Below, piece after piece: positions 23,998 through 35,600 of a DNA stretch of 64,000 bases. The position numbers and the translations under genes are program-made. How positions within the stretch are numbered: position 1 is the stretch's first letter; each line of letters starts with the position of its first letter. Source of the DNA: Hydractinia symbiolongicarpus (lineage: Eukaryota; Cnidaria; Hydrozoa; Anthoathecata; Hydractiniidae); assembly GCF_029227915.1 (NCBI RefSeq), contig NC_079884.1, positions 3,658,001 to 3,722,000 on the forward strand, in the 5' to 3' direction. The notes beneath the pieces are model-generated. The model saw nothing but the letters and a program-made list of their open reading frames with translations. It had not been told where the DNA came from and did no database searches.

Positions 23998-25814
23998 GTT
24001 GTTAATATACCAATTTTTCTCGTTTAATCCTGCAAATTTATTTACTTTTTTATTCTTGGATTTGAAAAATGGAATGCGAGTCACAAAAAATTTAGAACAT
24101 AAGTAATGACACATTATACATTACCTTTGAAATAGAAACGCCATGATAACATGCCATAATGACATGGCATGACAATTGTTATAATATGGGTAAATGTGCT
24201 TAGGATAGTGCTTCCCTTACTATTTGTCTTGCACTGCCAGTTTCACAATGCGTCTACCACCATAGGGACTGAGCCAGATCAATTAAGATGTTGACGTTTT
24301 GTTTTGAGAACATCTTAATGGGTGCTTAAAATAGTGAGACAATTTCATAGTGTTAAATATCGCTTTATTTCAAATAAATTCCTTTTCTAAGCAAACTTTA
24401 CAAGAAGAAAAACATCTGTAAGTATATTATTTTTTAACATAATTCTCTTTATTAAAAAATCCTCCAAGATTCACAACATTTTATTCTATTTACAACCTGT
24501 TACTACAGCCTTTCTATGTTGGCGCTCAGCAAATGCAGAGATTTATAACATTCTTGATCAGAAAGTTGTTGCAAACTTAGTATTTTTACTTAACATGTAG
24601 TTTGAACAATTTTTTTATCTGATTTTCTTTCTTAATTAACTGTTATTTGTGTATGGGAATGTATGATTGCAAAAAATATATAAATTATTATGGAAAAGGA
24701 CAAGTTTACCAGCAAATGTCATTAAATACATATGAAAAATAAGTTAAAAAGGCTGCATTAACATCACTCCCTGCAGTGCTACCCATAGTGACTAGAAACA
24801 CCCAAAATAATTTCTTGAATCAGGTTCTGCCTCTGCTAGTTAAAATTTGAAACGGACAGGTAAAAAATTTTCAACTAACAAAATTAGATCAACTCATCTT
24901 TTTTTAAAGTTGCAGTATTTCAACATAAAAATAAAAGTTTTTTTTAACTATATATTATAATATTTTAATTTGGCTCTTAAGAAAGAAACAATCTCCTATC
25001 AACACTCAGCAAAGACAAAAATACCATCGCATTAACAAAAAAGTGACATTTTACTTTGGCAAAAAAAAAAAAAAGAAATTGAATATAAAGTCACACTTGT
25101 TTAGGAACTCAACTTTGTATAACAACCAAGTTTTGCATTATTGACCAACTCTATTCCCATTCCATTAAAATAATTATTGTACAGTCACTAAAACTGAGCA
25201 GCATAAACAGCAAGTTTCAATATGTTAAAGTGTGTATTAACATGGGAAATCTAACTTTACAGTACTGTAAAAAGGTATCTTAACATCGAGGATCGCGTAT
25301 AGCTTTTTTTGCTCCTAAATTTCTATCGCGCGTGAAGCCTTATCGCGCTTCCTCGATAGGCAGTCTCGATACATCACCATGAGTTAAAATTAATTAACTA
25401 TCTGTTCAAATTGTAGCGCAAAGAAAAAAAAATTAAACGATAATCTCGAAAGAAATAATTTTATTATACTGTTCTTAAATCACAGCGTAAAAAAATAAGG
25501 GATCGTCTCAAAACGTTCATACTTAGTTCGTATAATTCGTATAAAAAACTTCGTATCATTTTATTAAATCTTTCGTATCATTTTATTTTTAATACAAAGT
25601 AGTGTAGTAGGATCAAAATTGTTTAAAGGTGGTTGCAAAAATATATATATATAGTGTCTTAATAATTTTACACAAACACCTGTACTAAAACTAGGCCTGT
25701 CATATAATGGTATTTTTATGTTTTCAAAATGGACTGTTGGCTGCATTAAACTCTTAAGAACTTATTAAGTCAGAAAAACAGAGTTTATGTCAACATCAAC
25801 TTTTCCCTCAACAA
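23998..25814. other. Spacer upstream of the THAP gene
   Basis: About 1.8 kb of AT-rich DNA with no gene recognised. A small block near 25285-25375 is unusual in carrying several TATCGCG/ATCGAGG words (ATCGAGGATCGCG, CTATCGCGCG, TTATCGCGC, CCTCGATAGG), part of which is inverted. Poly-A/T runs are frequent. Confidence 0.45.
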
Positions 25815-26793
25815 CAGTCAGGGTAAACACCTAATTAGGCAGAATGACCTAATTGGGCGAGTCGTTTAGTTAGGCGACGTGATGTAGTTTAATTAGGCTA
25901 CCCGTAGTCTAACTAGGCGAACATAAACTTTCTGTTGTAAATACATCGAAATCATTGCGTTTCTCAATGTGAATCAAATTGTGAATCAAATCTGTCCACC
26001 TTGCAGATAATTTTCACCAATTATTGTCTTATTTGCATCACGCATTGGTAACTTATGGCCCAAACCTTGTGTGGCATTATTTGTTGTTTTAAATAATGGA
26101 TTTCAGCCATTCACGCCGCAGGGAAAAAATTAATATGGCGGACGAAAACGTGGCAGTGTTCACCTAAATAGGCGACACTTAACCTAATTAGGTTATATAT
26201 TTCATTTTAACATAATTCTTACTTCCGTGCAATTTTGGAATCATGGTCGCGTAGAATATCCATTCTGAACAAAGATTTTTGCGATTTTTTCTTAGGAATG
26301 TGTGAAAAGCCATTAAATATTGTAATGTGTTAACTAGCTTACATATGGCCTAATTAGGCTACAATGAGTCACATAAATAGGTGGTATGCCCTAATTAGCC
26401 TACCGTTGCCTAATACACCTTTACGATAATTTAGGACAACTAACACTCCATCGCAGCTTATTTTGTGATCGGAGGAGGTAAACATCACACTTTTAAAGAG
26501 TTTTTAAAGGAGAAAACACGTTTTTTCCTAATAACTTTTCTTGACACGTTTTGTTTTTAAAGAAAAGTACACATAAGTTGTATGTCATTATTATCAACGT
26601 TTCCTGAAAATTTGAAAGAAATTGATACAACGGAAGTTAAAAAACGGGAGAAAACAAGCTTTCATCTCTAACAAACTCTCATAAAAACACAATTTTTACC
26701 TCCTTTTTCCGATATTGTAAAACGATGGAGAGCCGTAGGAACGCATGTACAATTGAATTATCGTAAAGGTGTATTAAGTGTTTACCCTGACTG
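25815..26793. mobile_element. MITE with CAGTCAGGGTAAACAC termini and AACAA duplication
   Basis: The left end reads CAGTCAGGGTAAACACCTAA and the right end on the minus strand reads CAGTCAGGGTAAACACTTAA, a 16-base perfect terminal inverted repeat. AACAA flanks both sides, a 5-bp target duplication. The element is 979 bp without coding capacity. At least nine variants of the palindrome CCTAATTAGGC occur at 25831-25915, 26160-26185 and 26345-26410. A second nested inverted repeat, TAATACACCTTTACGATAAT, occurs at about 26411 and inverted at about 26756. The CAGGG start and short duplication recall hAT-like elements, but this assignment is weak. Confidence 0.8.
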
Positions 26794-26864
26794 AACAAGC
26801 ATTGTGTGGGCTAAACATGGCTTTCCCAGTGACAGCAGCCAGAAAATTCATTAGCAACAGCAGT

Positions 26865-27285
26865 GGCACCATAGCTTGGTGGTTACAACTCTCACACTTT
26901 GTGGGAATGACCAAGGTTCGATACCGTTGTGGCGCCGTAGATTAGTGGTTATAGCTCTCGTACTCTGTGCGGGAGACCGGGGTTCGATTCCTCTTCACGG
27001 CGATTCAACATGGGCGAGTGAATGTTACCATAGCCCCGGGTTAACCCAAGTCATGTGAGGGGAATTGGGAAAATGGCACACTGTGTGGGCCGTTGGATGT
27101 TGCCGGGAGTTGTCTAGTAGAGCGCGGGCTCTAATTGGGTCTGCGTAGCTCAAAATGAGCATTAAATACTCTAGGACTCTCCATCTACGCCATGGCCCCT
27201 CCTGGAAATAATAGACAGGGTATATCCCTTGATATTTGTAAGGCTAGCCATGTAAAATATGAACATCTATCTATCTATCTATCTA
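26865..27285 (+). repeat. tRNA-derived SINE, copy 2, with doubled tRNA head and (ATCT)n tail
   Basis: Two tRNA-like heads lie in tandem. Head 1 (26865-26930) has A-box TAGCTTGGTGG and B-box GGTTCGATACC. Head 2 (26931-27003) has TAGATTAGTGG and a perfect B-box GGTTCGATTCC, and its ends GGCGCCG...CGGCG could pair as an acceptor-like stem. A body of about 250 bp follows, with GAATGTTACCATAGCCCCGG and AAAATGAGCATTAAATACT, then an (ATCT)n tail at 27264-27285. Internal pol III promoter boxes and lack of an ORF identify it as a SINE rather than a tRNA gene. Confidence 0.9.
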
Positions 27286-27294
27286 CCCTTTGGC

Positions 27295-27450
27295 AGCGAT
27301 TTAATATGGGCCAGTAAATGTTACCATAGCTGGGTGTTATCCCAAGCCATGTGAGGCAAATTGGGGAAATTGCACACTGTGTGGGCTGTTAGATTTTGTA
27401 CGGAGTTGTCTTGTAGAGCACAGTGCCTATTTGGGTCTCAGCATTTTTTC
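27295..27450 (+). repeat. tRNA-derived SINE, copy 3 (5' body fragment)
   Basis: Starts just after the tail of copy 2 and matches its body: ATATGGGCCAGTAAATGTTA, CCCAAGCCATGTGAGGCAAA, TTGCACACTGTGTGGGC, GGAGTTGTCTTGTAGAGCAC. It breaks off after TTTGGGTCTCAGC. It probably reflects a tandem or nested insertion. Confidence 0.85.
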
Positions 27451-28902
27451 AGAGCATAGCTATAGCTAGCTAAAAGCATCTAATCTCTGATATATGTCTT
27501 CTCCAGCTTTTAAATATTTAAATTTTTAGTATATATCTCAAGAACAAGAACAGATTTCTAAAAATTTACAAAAGACTTAATAAATTTTTTATCCTCTATA
27601 AAGCAAGTCAATATATACAAAAATCATTTTTGGGGGTAGCTGGCTTCTTCCTACAGCTTCCTTTTGTCTTTTTTTCTCTTTTCTTCTCCGATGATGGCAT
27701 GGTTTGATTATAAAAGTCATGGAGTAAATTGAGGTTCCGCAAAACATTCCAAAATTATTTTAATTATTTCTATGACATCAAGGGCATTATAATTAAATTT
27801 GTTTGCACACGGGTTTAGATCGGGGAACGGCAGCTCTCATCCCAGGGTTTTGTGGGCCGAGCCGTTATTTGGCCATGCAAAATGCCTGGGGGACGATAGT
27901 TGGGAAACGGAATCCTCGGCTTGCAGGCAAATATTCTCAAATTAACCTTAAGCCGGTTTCTCATTTGGCGGTTTCGGAGGTGAGCAGAGCTGTGTGATTC
28001 ACGAAGGCTAGAAAATGTTTTCCATTTTTGATTTAAATCATAAAAACTTGATTTTCTGACATGCTTTTGTTCAAAAAGCGAAAGATTGCCCAGAGAAGAA
28101 CACCCTTTTCTTATCTAAGTTCTTTTTTTATACTTGTATACATTTAACTTTATTATTTTCTGTGTCCAAACTTTAAAAGTCCAAAGCTCCATTCTACAAA
28201 ATTTATTTCTTATTCATTTCAAAAGTTTATTTTGATGCTGAAATTGTAAAGGAACAGGGGTGGGGTGGAAAGCAGGGCGGCTATTGTTACTATAACATTG
28301 CCTGTTGCGCGTTCTTGATCTGCCTTGTGGAAAGCCGGCGTTAGTGTAAACATTTGTCATTAATATATTGTATCACGGAGGTTTTTCGCCTTTGATATAT
28401 GAGAGACGACGGGAGAAAACCTGGGTCGAGGGTGACTTTAACGAAAAATAGGGTACTGCCCCACCGCACCACCATCGTCGAAATAAATCACATGTTTTCC
28501 CGGAATTCATTTTACGCAATAAGACAAAGGAAAACGCCGGTTATCGGGAAATATCTCTCTTATCTAAATAATAAATAAGTAAAAGCTATATGTTATACGC
28601 TAAATGTGCGACAAATGGAAGCATGGCCCGCTGCTCAACCACGAACCCAGAGCCTATAGCGTTTTTTGATGTGAAGATGAAGCGCGTACGCGTTTTATCT
28701 TCATATCAAAAACGGGGTCAAGAACGATCGATGATTTCTTCATTTAAGTACTAATATTGGAAATATGCGCATGTAAACGAAGATTTAATTTTAGATTTTA
28801 AAGTAAAAAACAAGGACACATTTTGATGGAAGTGATCTGTAAAATTTTTGGAACGTTTAGATTAATTCACCGCGGGGGGTTCTTCTTTTGTGGAGAGTGT
28901 AA
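27451..28902. other. Unassigned region with two GC-richer islands and a hairpin
   Basis: No gene was recognised. Two patches differ from their AT-rich surroundings: 27800-28000 (contains an open frame of 64 codons with no family resemblance) and 28240-28520. A near-perfect inverted repeat at 28660-28714 is listed separately. These may be fragments of repeats or noncoding transcripts; nothing in the sequence decides. Confidence 0.4.
28660..28714. repeat. Near-perfect 55-base palindrome
   Basis: CGTTTTTTGATGTGAAGAT pairs with ATCTTCATATCAAAAACG across a GC-rich centre containing GCGCGTACGCG, itself self-complementary. Only one mismatch and one length difference interrupt the arms. It could be a hairpin RNA precursor, a MITE remnant or a cruciform-prone site. 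Confidence 0.75.
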
Positions 28903-29924
28903 AGCCGGGATTCCATTCAGCAATCTTGTACAGGCGGGCGGAAAAAATACGTTGTGACGTAAGAATCATACAGAAATATCACTAAAACTGAGTGAAAGAA
29001 TGCCGAAGTTTTGTCCGCCAGAAAGTTGAAAATTTTCAACTTTTTTTTTTCCACTTGCTTTTTTGAGCCAATCAAAATTTGTTATTTTTGATGATTGAGC
29101 AAAATATAAATGATAAACAATGTGAGGGAGAGAAAACAGCTGCAGTTGGGGAAAAAACAAAATAGCATCACAATACTAAACGTTTTCTTATAATTAAAGT
29201 AAAAGGAACCGGTACTATTAGTATTGAATTACTATATGTTTGCCATCAATCGCACCAGGACAATGTGGAAAATTCCAAAGATCAATAAAATCATTAGTGA
29301 TTTTCAACCATTCTTGTTTAGTATTTGGTACTCTCATATAGTTCCTACTACCAACACTTTCCAAATAACTAGTGTGGTCTCTCGTATGATACGGCATACT
29401 GTTGTTGGGCTGACCCGGTAGCTTGATGCAATTGTATATTCAGAGTCTTCAGTTGCCAAATAGCGCAAAGTGATGCAGAGATGTACAGCAGGCGTAGTCG
29501 TGGGACGCCTGGTCCCTGATTTAAAAATGAATGGAGCTACCCAGGATAGCAAGAGTTTAAATTTCTCTGGACACATTCTGAAATTTCTGTAAAAATAATC
29601 GTTGTCAAACAAATATAGATCTCGAACTAAAGGCTCGAATTCACACTTTCTTATCTGTCTTTAAAAATTTGTCGCACCCAAAATCGCTTTTTTCTTCTGT
29701 TATCTTTCTTTTGTTTCTGAGCCGGTGCAACAACATTAACAGTAGGTTTGCTTGCAAAATTAGTAACTTGTTAACTCTTGCTATCTTTGTTGACATTCTA
29801 GTTTTATGCGCGCTTTTTATGCGTGCTTTTTATAAGCGCGTACAATGGAAATGATATGATTTTGTCTGCCAACTTCGCTCCGTCCGCTACGCCTGCACAC
29901 AGATGGCTGAATGGAAACCCCGCT
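28903..29924 (-). mobile_element. PIF/Harbinger transposon, internally deleted
   Basis: Left end AGCCGGGATTCCATTCAGC, right end on the minus strand AGCGGGGTTTCCATTCAGCC; both are flanked by TAA, the expected 3-bp PIF/Harbinger duplication (28900-28902 and 29925-29927). The 1022-bp element contains a transposase fragment on the minus strand and cannot be autonomous. Confidence 0.87.
29219..29650 (-). pseudogene. HARBI1-like transposase fragment, frameshifted
   Basis: The frame reads CEFEPLVRDLYLFDNDYF, YRNFRMCPEKFKLLLSWV, then LRYLATEDSEYTIASSYRVS and a PTTVCRII helix, the N-terminal and HTH part of Harbinger-family nucleases. Near 29335 a one-base shift moves the reading into a frame continuing VPNTKQEWL, DFIDLWNFPHCPGAIDGKH, which carries the first catalytic Asp of the DDE triad (GAIDG). 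The remaining catalytic domain is missing. Dead remnant within the element at 28903-29924. Confidence 0.85.
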
Positions 29925-30104
29925 TAATTGTGATTATGCTGAAAATAATTTATTCGCATAAACTATATTAAACCTAATTTTACTCGATGTTTTTCTGAAT
30001 TAAGGTGGACCGCATCCACGCTGCCATTTTTAATCGGGTAAGAATCAGAAACCTGGTAAGACGTGGCGAATATGAAATGTGTCAGTAAAATTCGCCGTAA
30101 ATGA

Positions 30105-30650
30105 TCGATTAAGCCCCCGGGGGATTATTTGTCAAAATGGGTTTTAGTGGAGGGGGCTTATTCGGGAGGGGAGTTAAATGGGATGGGGGCTCATAAAATT
30201 ATGCAAAAATCTAGTGTGCTAAAAAATAAAAACAACAATTTTAACACAACATATTTTTCTAAAAGTATAATAAAAACAAACACTAATCGATCTCAATATC
30301 ACTATCGCCTTCTTCGTCCTCGTCTACGATCGTCTCTAAGGGAGCTGCATCAATCATTTCTTCGGCATCTGAGTTAAATGGGTTGTCCTCCGTCTCGTTT
30401 ACCAGTTGTATTTGTTCATTGAGAATTGCAGGACCAGCCTGATGGGGTTGATGCTTTTTGAAACAATGTGTCTCTTTATCCTCCCTCCCATCACTAGCCG
30501 ATGTTAAGGCACACGTTTTAAACGATTTACGTATTAATTCAGCTAGCAGCTCCTTCCAGGAATCAAGAATCCAGTTTACAATTGTGCTGCGAGGCGGAGG
30601 TTTCATATTCCCGCCATCGATTATAAATACCATTTAATCATTTGTTTATA
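30105..30650 (-). pseudogene. Pogo/Tigger-type DDE transposase C-terminal remnant with element end
   Basis: The minus-strand frame at 30283-30633 encodes MVFIIDGGNMKPPPRSTI, VNWILDSWKELLAELIRKSF, KTCALTSASDGREDKETHCF and an acidic tail ending DEDEEGDSDIEID. The WILDSWxxL...IxKSFKxCALTxxxDGxED pattern is characteristic of the C-terminus of tigger-like elements. The upstream catalytic domain is absent. Beyond the stop, 30105-30200 carries repeated GGGGGCTTAT/AAGCCCCCGG words that look like the terminal repeat of such an element. Confidence 0.75.
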
Positions 30651-31235
30651 GTAGTATTTTCTCAGTCCCTATCAACTATATTGAAATTACTGTAAATTCG
30701 AACCAAAGAGAGCGGGGTAGAACGTTCGTAAGCTTAAAACATCGAAAAAACAAAAATTGATTTCAATTTTACGCAATCAAAACGCATACCAAGTGAAACT
30801 ACTAAAAAAAGAAATATTGTCCAAAAAAAGTAATATCAGCCATTTAAAATGAGTCGTTTAAAATGAGTTTACAAAACTAAAAATTATTTTGAGTAAATTT
30901 TAAGTGACTTTATCAGCTTTTTTGACTTGACACACATTTGCGTTTTTTTGTTACTTTCGAAACTATAAACGGATACATCAACAACGCCTAATTCACAACA
31001 AAAAGTTAAATGGCATTTTCCAAACAAACACAACCCTGGGAAAGTAATATTCAAATATACTTTTCAAAATCTCACAAAAAATGAAAAGCCACTCCTTAGC
31101 AAATGTCTTAATTTCTCGATAATACTCAAAGAGTTAAACTAGCCTGACTTGCTCAGGCCATAATTGTTGTACAGAGATGGTATCAAAAAAAATAAAAAAA
31201 TGTGAAATTGGTAAAGTTAGTATAAGAGACGTACT
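30651..31235. other. Unassigned spacer
   Basis: About 0.6 kb of AT-rich DNA between the tigger remnant and the Penelope-like remnant. It includes a direct repeat of AAAATGAGT near 30847-30868. No feature recognised. Confidence 0.4.
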
Positions 31236-31239
31236 CCAC

Positions 31240-31925
31240 CTACAACAATTGTGGCCATAAAAAGAAACAGAATTTATCAATGGATCACTTGAATGCTTTA
31301 AAAACATCGCCAACTTACATTGTCATAGCTCTGACGAGGTCAAGTCTGTTTTCATTGTCAATAAAGATGAATATATTAAGAAAATGCAGAGTTCGATTCA
31401 GAAAAGATTGAAAAAGTTGACATACCAACTGGAAGGAAAGTCAGAAGAAAAAGTAGAGACACTTAAGACATTATTTGACAAGTCGATATCTTTCTCCACA
31501 TGTAACAATTTATCACCAACCGGATCGACACCTGAGACGATGTATGTCTTAACAAAAGTGCACAGAAGTCAACAGTATGATCGCCTACTTTCAGAACAAT
31601 CATCTCTGCAATTGGTGTTCCTACATATAAATATCCCTTTTGTTGAAATGTTGAAACCCTTTACTACCAATTCACTGCCAAGAATTACTTTCCATTCGTT
31701 GATGACTACACAGCCAGCTTAGACGTGGAATCGTTATTTCGCTTGATAAGACGATCAATATATGTGTATCAACTATATGCGCACATTGATGTAATTAATG
31801 GCATACGTAAAGACGATTTTCGAACTTTAGCCCCATCGTCCTTAATCCTTAAAAATATTCCTCTTATAATACATAATTCGTCGTGTTTAGGTTCTAAACA
31901 GTCTTTTTTGCAAAATTTTTAACAT
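31240..31925 (+). pseudogene. Penelope-like reverse transcriptase remnant
   Basis: Fragments in several frames read SVFIVNKDEYIKKMQ, LSPTGSTPETMYVLTKVHRS, LKPFTTNSLPRITFHS, then VDDYTASLDVESLF and INGIRKDDFRTLA. The order L-x-PTGS-x-P...Y-x-L-x-KVH followed by VDDYxASLDVESLF and GI-K--FR-LL is that of Penelope-like element reverse transcriptases. Frame changes and the missing YxDD and GIY-YIG parts show a truncated dead copy. Confidence 0.72.
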
Positions 31926-32666
31926 AACCCTCTAATTTCTATAACATTTCACGCTTTTCTCTACAAGAATATCAAAATTCTAACATCAGGCTGGTCATTA
32001 TTCTTATTTCTCTGCTATTCTATTTTTTTAACCTGAAATCCCAACCTAATATACTATTAAACCATATTTTTATAATAGAATGGGTGTAATTTTGCCATGC
32101 TAAGTTGACTTTGACAGGAGGTGAATATAACGATGATTTCCTTTTGATACACGCAACACGGAAATCATTATTTTTGTCAAATTTTACTTATAATTTTAGG
32201 ATTTTCGTCCCGAGAAATATATCAGGTTAAACGATTCAATCCTTTTGGTGGTTTTTCCATTCTTGTTTTTTTAAAAGACTATTTAGACGTTGCCTAATTT
32301 GGGAACCAAACTAACCTAAAAGATGCTGGAGTTTTAGAAAAGTTTGGTTCTTTTAAAATCTTACCCAGTATATTGTGTATACTTATCCCATTACCCTGCT
32401 TTTTTGTTATTAATGCCTGTGGTAATCACGTCTGTTTTGCCATTTGTTTCAAAAAGGCTGAATACAAGTTTGTACCGTACCTACATTCTCCAATATTTTC
32501 ACCGCGAAGCAGTAAGTTGGCTCTCATAACAATTTTAAATCATAAATATTAAATTTGTATGAAAGTTGACTTGTATATCTTTTTAACACCATGTAGAGTA
32601 AATCAAATATAATAATATATACAAATGTACAAGAAACTCAAATCAGTTCTTCAATTCTCTTTTTTT
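31926..32666. other. Spacer downstream of USH1C
   Basis: About 0.74 kb after the harmonin stop codon (minus strand), which must include its 3' UTR. AT-rich with no further gene recognised. Confidence 0.45.
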
Positions 32667-35600
32667 TTACGATACTAAAATATCGACGTCAGCAATATTT
32701 CCCGCTTGTCGTTTTCGTATGCGATTATCGCGGCGCGGACTTCTCTCCGCAGAAAGTAAATCCACTTGTTTATTTAACATGGCTGATCTTTGTCCAATGA
32801 AATTAAAGCTTAAAGGAGGTTGCGTAACAGTTTTAGTAAAACCTATTGTGTCATCTGAAAGAGGTTGATCAACAGATTGCTTCTTAGTTGACTTTGACGC
32901 TAGTTTGTTTTTTGCCTTCTGAAGAAACCCTTTACTTGTTGACTTCTTTCCTTTTCCGGATTCGTTAAAACTGTCTGTTAAATGTCGAGGGCTAGCACGA
33001 TAAATATCGCCGCTAATGACGTAGTCACTGGATTCTATACTTGAATCAGTGGTTTGATAGTTATTCGGTACCGTAGAGTTGACATAAGAATAAGACGAAA
33101 TACTCGGAGAAGAACTGTTGATGACGTTAACAATATCGTCAATTTCTTTCTGCGTGTGGGCGTTAACGCTATGTGTCGGCAGCATTATACTACCTTCATC
33201 TTCCTCTTCTGAAGTATAGACTGGGTTATTTACAGGTGGTTTTAATATGTCCGTTGTTCTAAAAGTAACAAAATTACTGAATTGTACCTTCTTCGGGCTG
33301 CCTTTGCGCCCTTTTGTAAGAATTGATTTTACTTCTGAATCATTTGGAGAAGTCACGCTCGTTTGTTGAAAAAAATTACTTGTATTTAGGGCGGCAGGAA
33401 ATGAAGATGGGCGGTTATTTGTTGCTTCTTTATGGGCGTGAGAAGGGTAAGATACTGGGCGTCGATCATCTTGCCTTTCAAATGACGTCACCAATTCCTC
33501 TTTATCATTTTTGCCGATGTTCATAATCTCCTCATGAGTTAGAGGTTTTTTGGAAATCCAATTGCTCTCCCCATTAGACAGTGTCTTAGAATTGGCTCGT
33601 GTAACTTCACCCAGATTTTCTTTGTTTACATCAGCTATCGGCGCTGCAATCATATCGTGCACTGGACGTGCTCTTCGGTACGGTGACGGTAAAAACAAAT
33701 TATTGGACCCACGAGATATAGTTAGCTCGTTAGTGTCAGAGCTTTTGTTATGATCTAACTGACCGTTCTTCGTCACTTGAAAACGATCATTACCGCTGTT
33801 GTGAGCTTTATTTTCATCGCTTTTAACAAAACTACTTTCGTAGGAGTTTCGAAGGTCTTTTAACCGACCTGCACCTAACACGACATCAGGTGAAGAAGTT
33901 TGGTACGGTGATCTGTCAACAGTAGATGTATTTACAATAATACTCTCTTTTCCATTCTAAATATATAAATACAAAGACATTGTCTTCAAACATCCTTTTT
34001 TAAAAGCTGTCTTTTTCACAAATCCACAAATGCTGCCTTTAAATAAACGCTACGCCCAGACAGGGCGGCGACAGATTTCTAAATGCAGAGGATTTTGGGG
34101 AGATTATATGAGAATTTAGGAGGTTCAAGGGTCAAACTTTAGGAAAGAACACTAAACAATGCATAGAATCTGAATTTGTTGACAAAGTTTCAGGAGGAAA
34201 TCAACGACTAGTAGTCAAACCATTTCAACTATACATACTGGTTGATATTATTTTTTCAAAACGTAAAAGAAAAATGCATCTGGACAAACAATTTTAGGAG
34301 ATTTTTAGAAGAAATCAATATTATTGGTCGACATTTTAGGATATTAAGAACATTTTGAAAGGTGTGGCCAAGAGAGAAAAAATAATTAAGGCAAACAGCA
34401 ATAAATAAAATAGAAAGAGAGAGACCTATTCTTCTAGGCCACACACACTTAAAGCATTATTAACGTAACTTTCAAGTAGCAAATTTTGTGTGTGTGGTAC
34501 ATTAAATGGATTAAATACGAGCCATGTTTCGGTTAGCTTTCATATTTACTTTAAAGTAGCGAAAGAGTACGGCATAATGTCAACGGATTCTACCTATTTA
34601 AATAATTGGTATTACCTTTTCGTCCGCTTGTATTTTCTTCCGCCGATAATCTGAAACCGCAGGAGCCAGTACTTGCGCCATATGCACTTGGACCGGAACA
34701 TCAGCACTTGATTGTGATATTAACAACGAGCGTCGCTTTGATGTTTCCTCTGTCGGCCGATTGTCGTCAAAACTGCTAACATTATTAGTGAAAAATTCTT
34801 TGTTATTAACGTTCTCAACGTCATTTAATGTTACGGGTACTATTTCATCCTCTTGAGCTTTAGACTCTTCAAATTGCTGCTGTGAATTTATGCATATGTC
34901 TTTAGCAGATCGAGCTGAATCTCTTTGAGACGATGCTTCATCATCAGCGGGTGGTGTATAAAACAGATCTGGCAACACTAGTTCGTTCCTTTCACCAAAC
35001 TTATTATTCTCACTTGAACCACTGTCTGCCTTTGAATGATTGATATCACCTTTGTTCCTTTTGTAAAAATCCTCCTTCTCAGGTGCTTTATCAAACATGG
35101 ATTTCATCGCATTGACATCAGCGTTAGTTTCGTAAAATGAATGATCTTTTAAACTCGATAATTGCACATCTTTTTTTCGTTTCACTGAACCTTCCTGTAT
35201 ATTATAATGACCCTCATCCGTAGGCGCTTTTTCAAACATTGATTTCATCGCATTGACGTCAGCATTAGTTTCGTACAATGAACCATCTGTTGAACTAGGT
35301 ATAATTTCTTTTGCTTCAGCTGAATTTCCGTGCTCAAACAGACCGTTGTTTAACACGCTGCCTCGCTCAGTATGACGATGTATTCTTTTAGACCGCTGTA
35401 TGGAGAAGGAATTTGAAAGAGATTTATTTACTTCAGAAAGAGTGAGAGTTGTATCGAAATCTTTCGTTCCATAATCTCCTTTCACATGTTCCGGTGCATT
35501 TTTTGTATCGAGCAGTGCTGATGAACGACTTGATGGCTGAAAATCCTTCGTGAGGTATCCAATACCGCCATACGAATGTCCTTTTGATATATCTTCTCGT

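Noticed and set aside
26931-27003. Functional tRNA gene
   Set aside because: Good A- and B-boxes, but no convincing cloverleaf, and it is fused to a repeated body and (ATCT)n tail: a SINE head.
27803-27997. 64-codon open frame in a GC-richer island
   Set aside because: No family resemblance, no splice context, and no supporting codon pattern.
30129-30377. Plus-strand 82-codon frame
   Set aside because: Overlaps the terminal repeat and the antisense of the tigger remnant; no protein features.
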